A stretch of 64,000 nucleotides of DNA from an uncultured Campylobacter sp. (GTDB lineage Bacteria > Campylobacterota > Campylobacteria > Campylobacterales > Campylobacteraceae): positions 27,982-91,981 of the forward strand of contig NZ_CAKZTI010000005.1 of assembly GCF_937921625.1 (NCBI RefSeq), read 5' to 3'. Shown here piece after piece: positions 43,001 through 51,256 of this stretch. The translations under genes and the position numbers were made by a program. Each line of letters starts with the position of its first letter. The first letter of the stretch is position 1. The notes under the pieces are model-generated. The model saw nothing but the letters and a program-made list of their open reading frames with translations. It was not told where the DNA came from and did no database searches.

Positions 43001-46000
43001 ACAGGTGAGAATTTTAGCTGGTGCAACACAAAACTAACTGCGGAGCAAAAGAAGGACATTTGGGAGAATAAAATACAACCAGAGTTGCAGAAGCTTGAAG
43101 ATAATATAAAGGCTGCTAAAGATGAGTTCGGAATTCAAATGTCAAAAGACGGCTCGTTCCACATATGCGGTAGCGATAACTTCGTGCTTCGCCCTGCATA
43201 TTTTAATGTAGATACAGAAGCGCTGAAGAATTCGGGCAAGTATAGCAAGATCGTAGACACTACCGCTAGCGGTGATATAACTAAAAAGGGTGATGGCTCC
43301 AGCGTACTTAATCCTAGTAATCTGCGCGTAGGTGGTGATTATACACAAAATGCAGATATCTTGGCTCATGTAATATCGGCCAGAAGCTATAGCGGCAACT
43401 ACGTACCTAACTACACAGCAGAAATTGGCGGGGATTTGGGCAATCAACGCTATCATCTACGTAAAAGCTATGGCGCGGATTCTGATGATACTCAAGATAT
43501 ATCAACCAAGATTCGCGGTATTCAAACCTACTTGCGTCCGTTTATATCTAATGAATGCGCGGCTAATGTCTCTACTCAATCCTATTATGTAGATAGAAAG
43601 AATGCTTCCACTACATTAAAACGTGGCGTTAAAGAAGATAGTTGTTATGGTGGTACCGCAGTGGAATATTCCGGTGCTAAATACAATGCCGAAACAGGCA
43701 AATATGAGATTGATCCGGAAGCTATCAAAAAAGGCTCTTTTGGCAAGAGTGATGATGTCTCGTGCGTATTAAATGGCACAAGCTCGAAATTCGACGCAGC
43801 ATTTAGAAGAGTATGGGATAAAAACGCTATAAGCTTATGGGCAAATTTTAACGCTAGGAATATCGTAGAAGCAGGAGGCGTTGCGAAATTTGATAGCAAA
43901 GGTCATGTTCAAGGCGCATATCTGATGACTCAGTCTAGAAAAGATCCGGAAGCTAAAGATAAAAGCTATGCCGTTATCTATACCGAAACCATAGGTAAAG
44001 ATGCCGATAAAATTTTTAATTACTATAATGTCGGCGATGTGCTGGTAAATATCTATGATAACTCGTGGACGGATGCTTATTCCGATCAGACATACTCTAA
44101 GAAGTGGAAGAGCGCTAAATGTATCATCAATTCATCTAGCAATACTCCTAATGCTAAAGGTATGATAGGCTGCGACGTAGGTATGAGGCTTGCTGCTAAC
44201 AAAGATAAAGCGATAAATGATAATATCGTATTACGCTACCGACCGGATCGTATCAGGGTATCTCTCACAAGCCTCGATAACGGCGTAACAAGCGGCGTAG
44301 GTGATAATAATATCACGGGCGGGGTATCTGCGTATACATATTTCAATGCTCCGGATATTGAGAATAATGTAGTAATATATGGTAGTGATAACTCTACGCA
44401 AAATTTAGCGGTGACGCATCAGATAAGTCAGCTAGCCAAGCTTAAGGTCAATGCCGTAGCATATCTATCCGACAAGGTCTATAAAGATGTCATCGCTACG
44501 CTTTATGACGGGTATAAACAAGATGTTGGCGGCACTCCTCAAGCCGTGTGCGGATTTTCAAGCGATCTTGATTTTGCGCTAAATTTCGGATTTGATTGTG
44601 CTAACAATAATGCCGACGGACGTTGCTCCACAGCTACCGCTAGGAGAACTGGCGGAGATACAAATTATGTACCGTATCCCGATAGGGCTAATGTTATCTA
44701 CAATATTCCTGGCGGTACGCAGTTTTTTGCTAGCAATTCTAACGAGTGTCTAGGCGCTACGGGATATGATAGTAGATGCTATAAATATAACGTAAGAACT
44801 CTAAGTACCACTATAACCGGTGGAAGAAGAGACTGGAATGAGGCCGCTTCCGCCGGTGATGCGGGCTACGGTATGCCTATACCTCTTAGTATCGCCCTTA
44901 ATTACTATTCAGATGCTACCCTAAGAGGTGGACTTATCAATAGGCCGCAAGGCGGTACGGGAATCAGGTATGACTCGAAGTCGGATCAATTTAGAATTTT
45001 GGCGCAAGGATTTAGAGAGGGGCAAACTCCTGACTCGACTGTATATTTCAACTTCGATAGAATGCATAAAACCCCTAGCACGCCGGTGCTTATCTATGCT
45101 AGTGACTTTGATGTCAGAGATGCGAAGAAGGGCGATCTTAAAACCTATGGAAAGTTTTGGCCGTCTAAGTTCGATAGCTCATATAATGCTATCTCGGATA
45201 CTAACTCCGAGGATTATAATGAAGACAATATAAAGATATCAAAGGAGGATTTTGATACATTTATCACTAGAAAAGTTGAAGATACGACGGGAGTTAAAAA
45301 AGCAAAAATGAGCGTTGCAAATAAAGCTGATTATATAGCCGCTGCTAATTCCAATAGTAAGACCTATGCAACAGGTACGACCGTTACGGATTTTAGTGAC
45401 AATATAGGTACTTATGCACTATTCGTCTACGGTACGTCGTATGATAAGAGCTTGGGGTCCAGAGTCTATCAGGCTACTACCAGAACCGGGGTAACCGTGC
45501 CTGTTTATGCGCAGATTTATTGCGGCAGAACCGATAGGTGCGCGAATATGCCTGCTCCTAGCGCAGAACTTGCTTATGAAGCCCCTAACTCGAATATATT
45601 TACCGTGCTAGCGGCTCAGGATCCTAGCTTGACCGATTTTACGAAGTTCGTAGTAAATACTAGGGCTACTCTAAATAATATAGGCGCAGAGTTTGTGAGT
45701 GCCTATAACAGCTTTACGACTTCTGGCGTAAATATTCACAGGGGTAATGTAGTAGACAGAGGCAAGGAAGACGTAGATATTAGGGCTACCGTACCGGGTC
45801 AAGCTACTATACGTATCGTCACTAATCCATGGCTTATCCATACGCCTGCCGGAAATCAGAGAACTATGTTTACGGTAGCGGGTGGAGCCTATTCTAGCCA
45901 GTACTCGGGCGTACCGCAGTATTTTAATCCTCTTATTGTAAACGTAAGGGCTGCTAACCCTACGGTTTGGGGCGGAGAAGGTCAAGTCAAGTCTGGTACG

Positions 46001-46123
46001 GAAGATGATGTAGGATCGTTTGCCGGTGGTAGCACGTCAGATAATAGTACTAGTGATACTTCTACGAAGAAGCTAGATACGGGAGATGTCCGCGATATCT
46101 ACAACCAAAAGACCGATTGGTAA
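40022..46123 (+). CDS. Giant exported protein, 2033 residues, family not recognised
   Basis: The product starts with a Sec signal peptide (MKVKSFSFAPILALLFCFAT, cleaved near GVFA/DD at residue 24-25), so it is exported. The rest is Asp/Asn/Gly/Tyr/Thr-rich and beta-rich in appearance, with scattered Cys that suggest disulfides. The N-terminal 500 residues contain the segments VYARLYWQG (about 157), FTVGNVKTSDGEDQ (about 273) and GWGIIVVYD (about 299), a pattern I have seen in large bacterial surface proteins with DUF11-like repeats; this is an impression, not an identification. An EF-hand-like loop DNDGNRRSEED occurs near residue 531. There is no LPXTG, PEP-CTERM, autotransporter barrel or PilY1 motif that I can see; it ends NQKTDW. 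The gene has its own strong Shine-Dalgarno and terminator and follows three pilin-like genes, so a role at the cell surface, possibly as a pilus-tip or secreted adhesin, is inferred. Base composition looks lower in GC than neighbouring lepA. Confidence 0.75.
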   Translation: MKVKSFSFAPILALLFCFATGVFADDVRSNVKINPATPISNEYRDDGVLDGKIGRSGWTWNGNEGLYNFTTIKNFPSDELNQKPIVRFGGAGTYVFGDYAVTGKPVIKLSWPSALGHGYMWGAKGTYIKDDGDGQFYLNSSKAVLRLPKGVTKDDIVYARLYWQGNIFSTTDFDSKAEYNSKDGKKLTGFAKGYTRVKFKMKSSKGKASIIEDVYRDRCEGTAAWNFLAESRKPLRLRLKYGCTKDITDLVKTYFEPYSDSIEFTVGNVKTSDGEDQSGADFTNGEFNSVRLGPYGGWGIIVVYDKTAPSRRALLDNLQSNDSVTGQKMTYKEAVEYKNKYFKPKNVTIYGDYFVLTPWDKGYTPININATINGFYTPRSGSVSAKLGFLGFGGERQMTSDEYFKVQHKGTAQMDSLYGSGVVNQRLANDRANIYDGSVALLINDNGTYKYSYPYGTGYLGGFDLDEFDIGSKMKNAQSSLNISLGAAYEDLNGGQADQNFISMIAISADLYVPQMCYQYEVYNASNWVKFFDNDGNRRSEEDVKKLHEPPEQIKNPVVAGENIYYRMKFENRLNGGDSEDAAGAVVSIDFGQAGATYTKDSATINNELVVNDPITTTTNTIPAAAADELVYLRDGQKGAYETMKDVIKGGTPNVTKAIYKDRQFTALDGNILKFYIGQGAGDLTPSSTPGGSPVLVGGLMQPGKAAYGEFNATVNTGATILQAPAVTLSYKMSLDIGGGQRVFIEMDSASELELCDATKVSKSVNILPLSGLQVVNKNFSKNDDDDRLYTQISDKPFDAKLIFRPDYESQFCKKYKDDTGKCEEYIDAAANSPYFKKDPNTGKLVYIGSEARKLEKFDLSGKLYLSVVRARNAATTSDKVADSDKGNSAVYSCRSVTDSLKIPFKMKDKTDYTIDKEVDFKGKSILELNDIEIGDAYQGLTFMLSYRPDNQVASGSDLDQYIKNKDLNNSDPKAYYSELKKWELKKRYGYCETGENFSWCNTKLTAEQKKDIWENKIQPELQKLEDNIKAAKDEFGIQMSKDGSFHICGSDNFVLRPAYFNVDTEALKNSGKYSKIVDTTASGDITKKGDGSSVLNPSNLRVGGDYTQNADILAHVISARSYSGNYVPNYTAEIGGDLGNQRYHLRKSYGADSDDTQDISTKIRGIQTYLRPFISNECAANVSTQSYYVDRKNASTTLKRGVKEDSCYGGTAVEYSGAKYNAETGKYEIDPEAIKKGSFGKSDDVSCVLNGTSSKFDAAFRRVWDKNAISLWANFNARNIVEAGGVAKFDSKGHVQGAYLMTQSRKDPEAKDKSYAVIYTETIGKDADKIFNYYNVGDVLVNIYDNSWTDAYSDQTYSKKWKSAKCIINSSSNTPNAKGMIGCDVGMRLAANKDKAINDNIVLRYRPDRIRVSLTSLDNGVTSGVGDNNITGGVSAYTYFNAPDIENNVVIYGSDNSTQNLAVTHQISQLAKLKVNAVAYLSDKVYKDVIATLYDGYKQDVGGTPQAVCGFSSDLDFALNFGFDCANNNADGRCSTATARRTGGDTNYVPYPDRANVIYNIPGGTQFFASNSNECLGATGYDSRCYKYNVRTLSTTITGGRRDWNEAASAGDAGYGMPIPLSIALNYYSDATLRGGLINRPQGGTGIRYDSKSDQFRILAQGFREGQTPDSTVYFNFDRMHKTPSTPVLIYASDFDVRDAKKGDLKTYGKFWPSKFDSSYNAISDTNSEDYNEDNIKISKEDFDTFITRKVEDTTGVKKAKMSVANKADYIAAANSNSKTYATGTTVTDFSDNIGTYALFVYGTSYDKSLGSRVYQATTRTGVTVPVYAQIYCGRTDRCANMPAPSAELAYEAPNSNIFTVLAAQDPSLTDFTKFVVNTRATLNNIGAEFVSAYNSFTTSGVNIHRGNVVDRGKEDVDIRATVPGQATIRIVTNPWLIHTPAGNQRTMFTVAGGAYSSQYSGVPQYFNPLIVNVRAANPTVWGGEGQVKSGTEDDVGSFAGGSTSDNSTSDTSTKKLDTGDVRDIYNQKTDW

Positions 46124-46146
46124 TCTCTGCGTCAAACTCGCGATAC

Positions 46147-46176
46147 AAAGGCTAGCCTTTGGGCTAGCCTTTTTTT
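46147..46176 (+). terminator. Terminator of the giant gene
   Basis: AAAGGCTAGCC (46147-46157) and GGCTAGCCTTT (46162-46172) form a perfect 11-bp stem with a TTTG loop, running into a T run. It is 24 bases past the stop codon. Confidence 0.92.
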
Positions 46177-46891
46177 ATGGGCTAAATTCTAGCCTCATAG
46201 TGGTAAGATTTTTAAATTCTACTTCCCGTATTTGCGCCTAGAAATTCCATAGGAGTAAATTTCATCAAATTTCAATCGGTAAAATTCTGCCCTTGAGCCT
46301 TGGCGAGCAAAATCTTATCGCGTAATCTTGATAGTAAATTTTACCCGTTGAAATTCCACATTCCATGGCGACGTAAATTCTGCGACCGATCCCTACAGTA
46401 AGAATTCCGAGGCGAAATTTCGCAGCGGGTTTTACCGCACGATATTTTTGATCTTTGGCGTCACGGGCTTTGTGCTGCGCGGTCTTATAAAATTTGCCGT
46501 AAAGCTTATCGCGAGTTTTACTGCGCGGAATTTTACGTTTTAATGCGTCAAATGTAGCTGTGGAATTCCACTGAGCAAAATCTCGCTTGTACGCTGCTCT
46601 ACCGCCTCGTGCATTGTAAGGTGCTGCAGAATTTCACTAGGCAGAATTCTGCCTAGCTCTATTGTAAGAAGTTCTACGCCTAGCTCTCGCCGTAAATTCT
46701 GCCACGGCAAAGCTGCCCTAGCGATAACGCCAAAATTCTATCACTCAAAGCCGCGTTTCGCGCTCTTTATTTAAAATTTTGTTTCGCCCAACCTGCCTAA
46801 TTCTATCGTATGCGATTCCGTCCGCTCATTTACCCGTTTTTAAATGAAATTTCGGCACAATGCGGCTTAAAATTTCACCAGGGAAAACCAT
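46177..46891. other. Gap with iterated AAATTC-type words, no gene
   Basis: About 700 bases built of recurring AAATTCTGC, GAATTCC and AAATTTC words, including the perfect palindrome GGCAGAATTCTGCC at about 46641-46654. No supported gene. Confidence 0.45.
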
Positions 46892-48688
46892 TTGAAAACA
46901 AAAAATATTAGAAATTTCAGCATCATCGCGCATATCGACCACGGCAAATCCACACTCGCAGACCGCCTAATCAGCGAGTGCAACGCCGTCGAGGCGCGCC
47001 AGATGAGCAGCCAGATCATGGATACGATGGATATCGAAAAGGAGCGCGGCATCACGATCAAGGCGCAGTCCGTGCGGCTCGAGTACGAGCTTGGCGGCGA
47101 GAAATACGTTTTAAATTTGATCGACACCCCTGGCCATGTGGATTTTAGCTACGAGGTCTCGCGTTCGTTGGCTAGCTGCGAGGGGGCGATCCTCGTCGTG
47201 GACGCGAGCCAAGGCGTGCAGGCGCAGACTATCGCAAACGTCTATATCGCGCTACAGCACAACCTTGAAATCATCCCCGTGCTCAACAAAATCGATCTGC
47301 CCGCCGCCGATCCGCAGCGCGTAAAAGATGAGATCGAGCACGTCATTGGGCTTGATTGCAGCAGCGCGATCGAGGTCAGCGCCAAGACGGGTGTGGGCAT
47401 CAAGGAGCTTTTAGAAGCGATAATCACTCGCATTCCCGCGCCCAAAACGGACGACGCCGCGCCGCTTAAGGCGCTCATCTACGACAGCTGGTTCGATAAC
47501 TACCTAGGCGCGCTCGCGCTTGCGAGGCTATACGACGGCGTACTGAAAAAGGGCGACGAGGTCTATATCATGGGTAGCGAGAACCGCCACGAGGTGCTTG
47601 ATCTGATGTATCCCAACCCGCTCGCGCCCGCTAAAACCCGCGAGCTTAGCAGCGGCGAAGTGGGCATCGTCGTGATGGGGTTAAAAAACGTCGCCGACGT
47701 GCAGGTGGGCGATACGATCACGCTTTTTAAAAATCGCGCCGTCGCGCCCGTGGGTGGCTTTGAGAAGGCCAAGCCCTTCGTGTTTGCGGGCATCTATCCC
47801 GTGCAGACCGATAAATTTGAAGATCTACGCGACGCTTTGGACAAGCTCAGCCTAAACGACAGCTCGCTTAGCTACGAGCCCGAAACGTCGCTCGCGCTAG
47901 GGTTCGGCTTTCGCGTCGGGTTTTTGGGGCTACTGCATATGGAGGTCGTGAAGGAGCGGCTTGAGCGCGAGTTCGATCTCGATCTCATCGCCACGGCGCC
48001 TACGGTGACCTACGCCGTGTATCTCACGGACGGCTCGTGCGTGCGAATACATAGCCCCAGTGAGCTTCCAGCGCCAAATTTTATCGAGCGCATCGAGGAG
48101 CCCTACGTCAGGGCGACCATCATCACTCCGAGCGAGTTTTTGGGCAATCTCATCAGCCTTTTAAATTTGCGCCGCGGCATACAAACCAAGATGGACTACA
48201 TCACGCCCGAGCGCGTCCTGCTCGAATACGACGTGCCGACAAACGAGATCATAATGGACTTTTACGACAAGCTTAAATCCTGCACCAAGGGATATGCGAG
48301 CTTTGATTACGAGCCGATCGATTATAGGCGTGGCGATCTAGTCAAGCTCGACATCCGCGTCGCGGGCGAAGCGGTCGATGCGCTCTCGATCATCGTGCCC
48401 GCCTCAAAGGCCGAATCCAAGGGGCGCGATCTCGTCAAAGCGATGAAGGAGATCGTGCCGCGGCAGCTTTTTGAGGTCGCGATCCAAGCGAGCATCGGCA
48501 ACAAGATCATCGCTCGCGAAAACATCCGCGCCATGGGCAAAAACGTGACCGCCAAGTGCTACGGCGGCGACATCACGCGCAAGCGCAAGCTGCTCGAAAA
48601 ACAAAAAGAGGGCAAGAAGCGCATGAAAGCGATCGGCAGGGTAAATTTGCCGAGCGAGGCGTTTTTGAGCGTGCTAAAGATCGATTAA
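46892..48688 (+). CDS. lepA: Elongation factor 4 (LepA)
   Basis: The 598-residue GTPase has G1 AHIDHGKSTLADRL, G2 region RGITIKAQ, G3 DTPGHVDF and G4 NKIDLP, then domains II and III, an EF-G-like fold V and the LepA-specific C-terminal domain (about 490-598, GEAVDALSIIVP, KNVTAKCYGGDITRKRKLL). EF4 acts on stalled or back-translocating ribosomes. It starts at TTG 46892 (LKTKNIRNFSIIAHIDHG), with CCAGGGAAA upstream; no closer ATG exists. Base composition is GC-rich here, in contrast to the giant gene upstream. Confidence 0.97.
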   Translation: MKTKNIRNFSIIAHIDHGKSTLADRLISECNAVEARQMSSQIMDTMDIEKERGITIKAQSVRLEYELGGEKYVLNLIDTPGHVDFSYEVSRSLASCEGAILVVDASQGVQAQTIANVYIALQHNLEIIPVLNKIDLPAADPQRVKDEIEHVIGLDCSSAIEVSAKTGVGIKELLEAIITRIPAPKTDDAAPLKALIYDSWFDNYLGALALARLYDGVLKKGDEVYIMGSENRHEVLDLMYPNPLAPAKTRELSSGEVGIVVMGLKNVADVQVGDTITLFKNRAVAPVGGFEKAKPFVFAGIYPVQTDKFEDLRDALDKLSLNDSSLSYEPETSLALGFGFRVGFLGLLHMEVVKERLEREFDLDLIATAPTVTYAVYLTDGSCVRIHSPSELPAPNFIERIEEPYVRATIITPSEFLGNLISLLNLRRGIQTKMDYITPERVLLEYDVPTNEIIMDFYDKLKSCTKGYASFDYEPIDYRRGDLVKLDIRVAGEAVDALSIIVPASKAESKGRDLVKAMKEIVPRQLFEVAIQASIGNKIIARENIRAMGKNVTAKCYGGDITRKRKLLEKQKEGKKRMKAIGRVNLPSEAFLSVLKID

Positions 48689-48759
48689 ATTTATCGCACG
48701 GGTAATCTAAATTTCATCTTTTTTCATCTTTTGTCGCGCGGTCGTAAAATTTGCTTTTA

Positions 48760-48803
48760 AACTTTAACGATCGCTCGGGCGGTTTAAATTTAGCGGCTCG
48801 TCG
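48760..48803 (+). repeat. Direct repeat copy 1 (44 bases)
   Basis: Copy of a segment that recurs at 49007-49050 with about five differences. The core is TTTAACGATCGCTCGGGC, with GTTTAAATTTAGC. Confidence 0.75.
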
Positions 48804-49006
48804 TTCGGTATTAAATTTCGTCTTTAAATTTTACTATCTTAAGAGGCGATCTAAATTTTATGACTGTACGGCTTTAACTATCGCTTGCCGCCTGAGCTGA
48901 TACATTCGCTGTTGCGCGCGCCGGTTTTGTACCGCTTTAAGCTCTAGCGCTCGCTGCTCGGTCGTAGAATTCTGCTGCTTGCCGTTAGGCTAAAATTTCG
49001 CCTTTC

Positions 49007-49050
49007 AAATTTAACGATCGCTCGGGCAGTTTAAATTTAGCCGTCCGTCG
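49007..49050 (+). repeat. Direct repeat copy 2 (44 bases)
   Basis: Second copy of the segment at 48760-48803, 203 bases further on in the same orientation. Confidence 0.75.
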
Positions 49051-49222
49051 ACCATTGCAGTCGCGTCCGCAGCTCGGCTACAAAATTTTATCCCGACGGC
49101 GCCCTGCTATGAAATTTTATCCATCGCGGCTTTATAAAATTTGATTAAATTTTGCCCCTTTGTCGCGCCGCGTGAAATTTTCATAGCACGAGTGTTTTAT
49201 AACAAAGCGGCGTATAAGAGGG

Positions 49223-49264
49223 CGCGCCGATAAATTCCACAGAAGTGTTAAATTTATCGGCGCG
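49223..49264 (+). promoter_or_regulatory. Perfect 14-bp leader hairpin before the DUF6882-like gene
   Basis: CGCGCCGATAAATT (49223-49236) pairs exactly with AATTTATCGGCGCG (49251-49264); the 14-base loop itself could pair CAC with GTG. The structure ends 17 bases before the ATG at 49282, just ahead of the Shine-Dalgarno AAAGGAG. Confidence 0.55.
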
Positions 49265-49281
49265 AGATCAAAGGAGTAAAA

Positions 49282-49986
49282 ATGAAATTTTTAGATCGCT
49301 TAGGCGCGGATAAGAGCAGCTTTATTGATCTGTTTTCGGCATGTTTAGGCTGCGGCGCAAGGGTGCAAGAGATGGGCTCGAAGCTGATTGTAAAGGGCAG
49401 GCGTCGCTCTGTGGATCTAAAGCGCGGCGAGATCAGTTTCTGCGATAATGCGCCGCGCGCCATTTGGTGTATCGGTAGCGAAGCAAGCGACAACCGCACG
49501 TGGCTGTGGGGGTACGAGAACATAAAACGCCTCGATGAGTGGCCACTTGCCTTTGCGCGAGATGTGCGCGATTTTGGCTTGCAGCACGGGCTAGAGAAGC
49601 TTAGCACGCCCAAGCTTGCACTAAGTGCGGAGATAAACGGGCATGCTCTAAGCGCGATTGCGTGCGGGCTATCGCAGGAACCTGCAATCTACTACCGCTG
49701 TCCGCACGCAGGCGGAGCGGTGTTTGTGGCGTTTGCGGCAGATGAGTGTGTGAGCTCCGATGGCACGATCAGAGGCGGTATGGGCGCAAGCAAGCTCATA
49801 TCTTTGGCGCGCGATTACACAGGTGCATTTAAGTCAAATCACGCCGTTTTATCGGGGGCGCTTTTGATGAGAAACGGCACGAAATTTAGCGAAGCGGCGG
49901 GCAAGATCGTAGCAAATTTTAAAAATGATGCGCTCTTTTCGTTTGATAATTTGGGGCGGCTAAGCGAGGTGGAGTTTGCCGTATAG
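49282..49986 (+). CDS. DUF6882-like protein, function unknown
   Basis: The 234-residue product has no signal peptide or membrane helix. The segments RAIWCIGSEASDNRTWLWGYEN (shortened here to its recognisable end, TWLWGYEN) and ACGLSQEPAIYYRCPHAGGAVFV resemble the DUF6882 family as I remember it, in which a conserved TWLWAWAN-like motif occurs. The family function is unknown. AAAGGAG precedes the ATG and a strong hairpin lies in the leader. It stands alone between lepA and a minus-strand membrane protein gene. Confidence 0.6.
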   Translation: MKFLDRLGADKSSFIDLFSACLGCGARVQEMGSKLIVKGRRRSVDLKRGEISFCDNAPRAIWCIGSEASDNRTWLWGYENIKRLDEWPLAFARDVRDFGLQHGLEKLSTPKLALSAEINGHALSAIACGLSQEPAIYYRCPHAGGAVFVAFAADECVSSDGTIRGGMGASKLISLARDYTGAFKSNHAVLSGALLMRNGTKFSEAAGKIVANFKNDALFSFDNLGRLSEVEFAV

Positions 49987-50022
49987 AGCCGCAAATCTCG
50001 CGCCGTGCATTCCAGGGCTTTG

Positions 50023-50166
50023 AAATTTACGCCGTAAAATTTTGCCCTGTAAATTTATATCATAGAATTTTGCGCCTCGGAATTTTGCTTGGTAGAATTT
50101 GTATCGCGGAATTCTGCCGCGTGGAATTCTGTCTTAAAATTTTGCGTCGTAAAATTCTGCTACCGG
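50023..50166. repeat. Degenerate tandem array built on a GAATTTTGC-like core
   Basis: About nine units of 13-17 bases follow one another: each carries AAATTTTGC, GAATTTTGC or GAATTCTGC, separated by short G/C/T-rich spacers such as GCGCCTC, CGCGTG and GTCGT. The array fills the gap between the DUF6882-like gene and the next minus-strand gene. Confidence 0.65.
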
Positions 50167-50200
50167 GTCTATACCTGAGCCTTTAAATTTTAAGCCAAAA

Positions 50201-50950
50201 TTAGCCGCCGTCGATGTCGAAATCAAGATGCTCTTTGAAATAGGCGCGCAGCCTGCGGCGGTCGTTGCGGCCGGGCGTGATCGCAAACCACAGCACGCGG
50301 TCGTTTAGATCCTTACCGCGGATCAGTACGGTGTCGCGCAGCAAGATATCGTGAAAGTCGCCGTTTAGTTTCCAAGATGAGAGCGCCTTGGCAAAGAAAA
50401 AGATCACGATGCCCGCCGCCAGCATCTCATATGCCATAGTTAGCTGCTTGCTCATGGCGATACCCACTAGCCATAGCACGATTATCAATCCGATCCCAAA
50501 TTTAAAGAGTTGCTCGTTTTTTACGTAGCGGGAGTGCTTAAGCGCCGTGTAGCTCGTGCAGGTGCGTAAAAAGCCGGGCGTAAGCTTAATGTAGTCGATA
50601 TTAGAGAGCAGGATCTCTCTATTATGCGCGCCCGAGACGAAGGTGATCGCATAGTCGTTAAATTTATACAGCCCATCGCCGTCACTTCCTTTATACCAAG
50701 CTATACCGGCGATTATAAGTCCCAATAGCCCATTGCTGTAACGCCCTCCTCCACGGCTTTCTGCGAAAAGGAGCTTATCTAAATCAAGCCCGGTTAAAAC
50801 GCCGTAAAAAAATATAAAAGCCATCATCGTAACGGAGAATATCACGATGAAAGAATTGTCGTTTTTGACGCTAAATCCGCCTGCACTCGTGGTTCGTGCG
50901 CCGCGGCTGCGAAGGGCGGCTTTGTAGTCTTTGGTAGTAAAAGTAGGCAT
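50201..50950 (-). CDS. Hypothetical membrane protein
   Basis: The 249-residue product has hydrophobic segments at about 33-52, 73-88 and two in the centre (about 150-167 and 171-190), separated by a soluble loop (about 90-148, DYAITFVSGAHNREILLSN) that looks like a membrane-associated beta domain. A basic C-terminal stretch (RNDRRRLRAYFKEH) follows. I recognise no family. AAAGGAAG precedes the ATG. It ends next to the tandem array at 50023-50166. Confidence 0.6.
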   Translation of the reverse strand: MPTFTTKDYKAALRSRGARTTSAGGFSVKNDNSFIVIFSVTMMAFIFFYGVLTGLDLDKLLFAESRGGGRYSNGLLGLIIAGIAWYKGSDGDGLYKFNDYAITFVSGAHNREILLSNIDYIKLTPGFLRTCTSYTALKHSRYVKNEQLFKFGIGLIIVLWLVGIAMSKQLTMAYEMLAAGIVIFFFAKALSSWKLNGDFHDILLRDTVLIRGKDLNDRVLWFAITPGRNDRRRLRAYFKEHLDFDIDGG

Positions 50951-51256
50951 CAGCTTCCTTTATTTCAGGCTTTCAAAACAGCTTGCGCGCGCTTTTAAAG
51001 CCCGTTTAAAACGGCGTAATTTTATAAAATTTCAGATCAAATTCGGATTAAATTTTAAATTTGAAGAGGCTTTGAAATTTAAGCGGGTTTCAAATTTAAA
51101 GGATTTGAAATTTAGCCGTCTAACTGCGCTTAAATTTTTTGCGCTTTCGCTCAAATTTATAAAAAATTCGACGCGAAGCGGTACCGAAAGATCGTAAATT
51201 TAGCCCGAGCTAAACCCCATTTTTGTATAATCGCACAAAATTTTAAAGGAGAAAAA
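50951..51256. promoter_or_regulatory. Leader region of a lipoprotein gene
   Basis: The gap is dominated by TTTAAATTT words. A TATAAT at 51226-51231 is the -10 for the lipoprotein gene (ATG 51257), and AAAGGAG follows. Confidence 0.55.

Larger units (their letters stand above)
48689..49222. other. Gap with a duplicated 44-base segment
   Basis: No gene is seen. Two 44-base copies (48760-48803 and 49007-49050, about 39 identities) share TTTAACGATCGCTCGGGC and GTTTAAATTTAGC. The remainder is AAATTT-rich. Confidence 0.5.

Noticed and set aside
40022..46123. PilY1 identity for the giant protein
   Set aside because: Its position beside minor pilins suggests it, but I see none of the conserved C-terminal beta-propeller features of PilY1, so only an analogy is offered.
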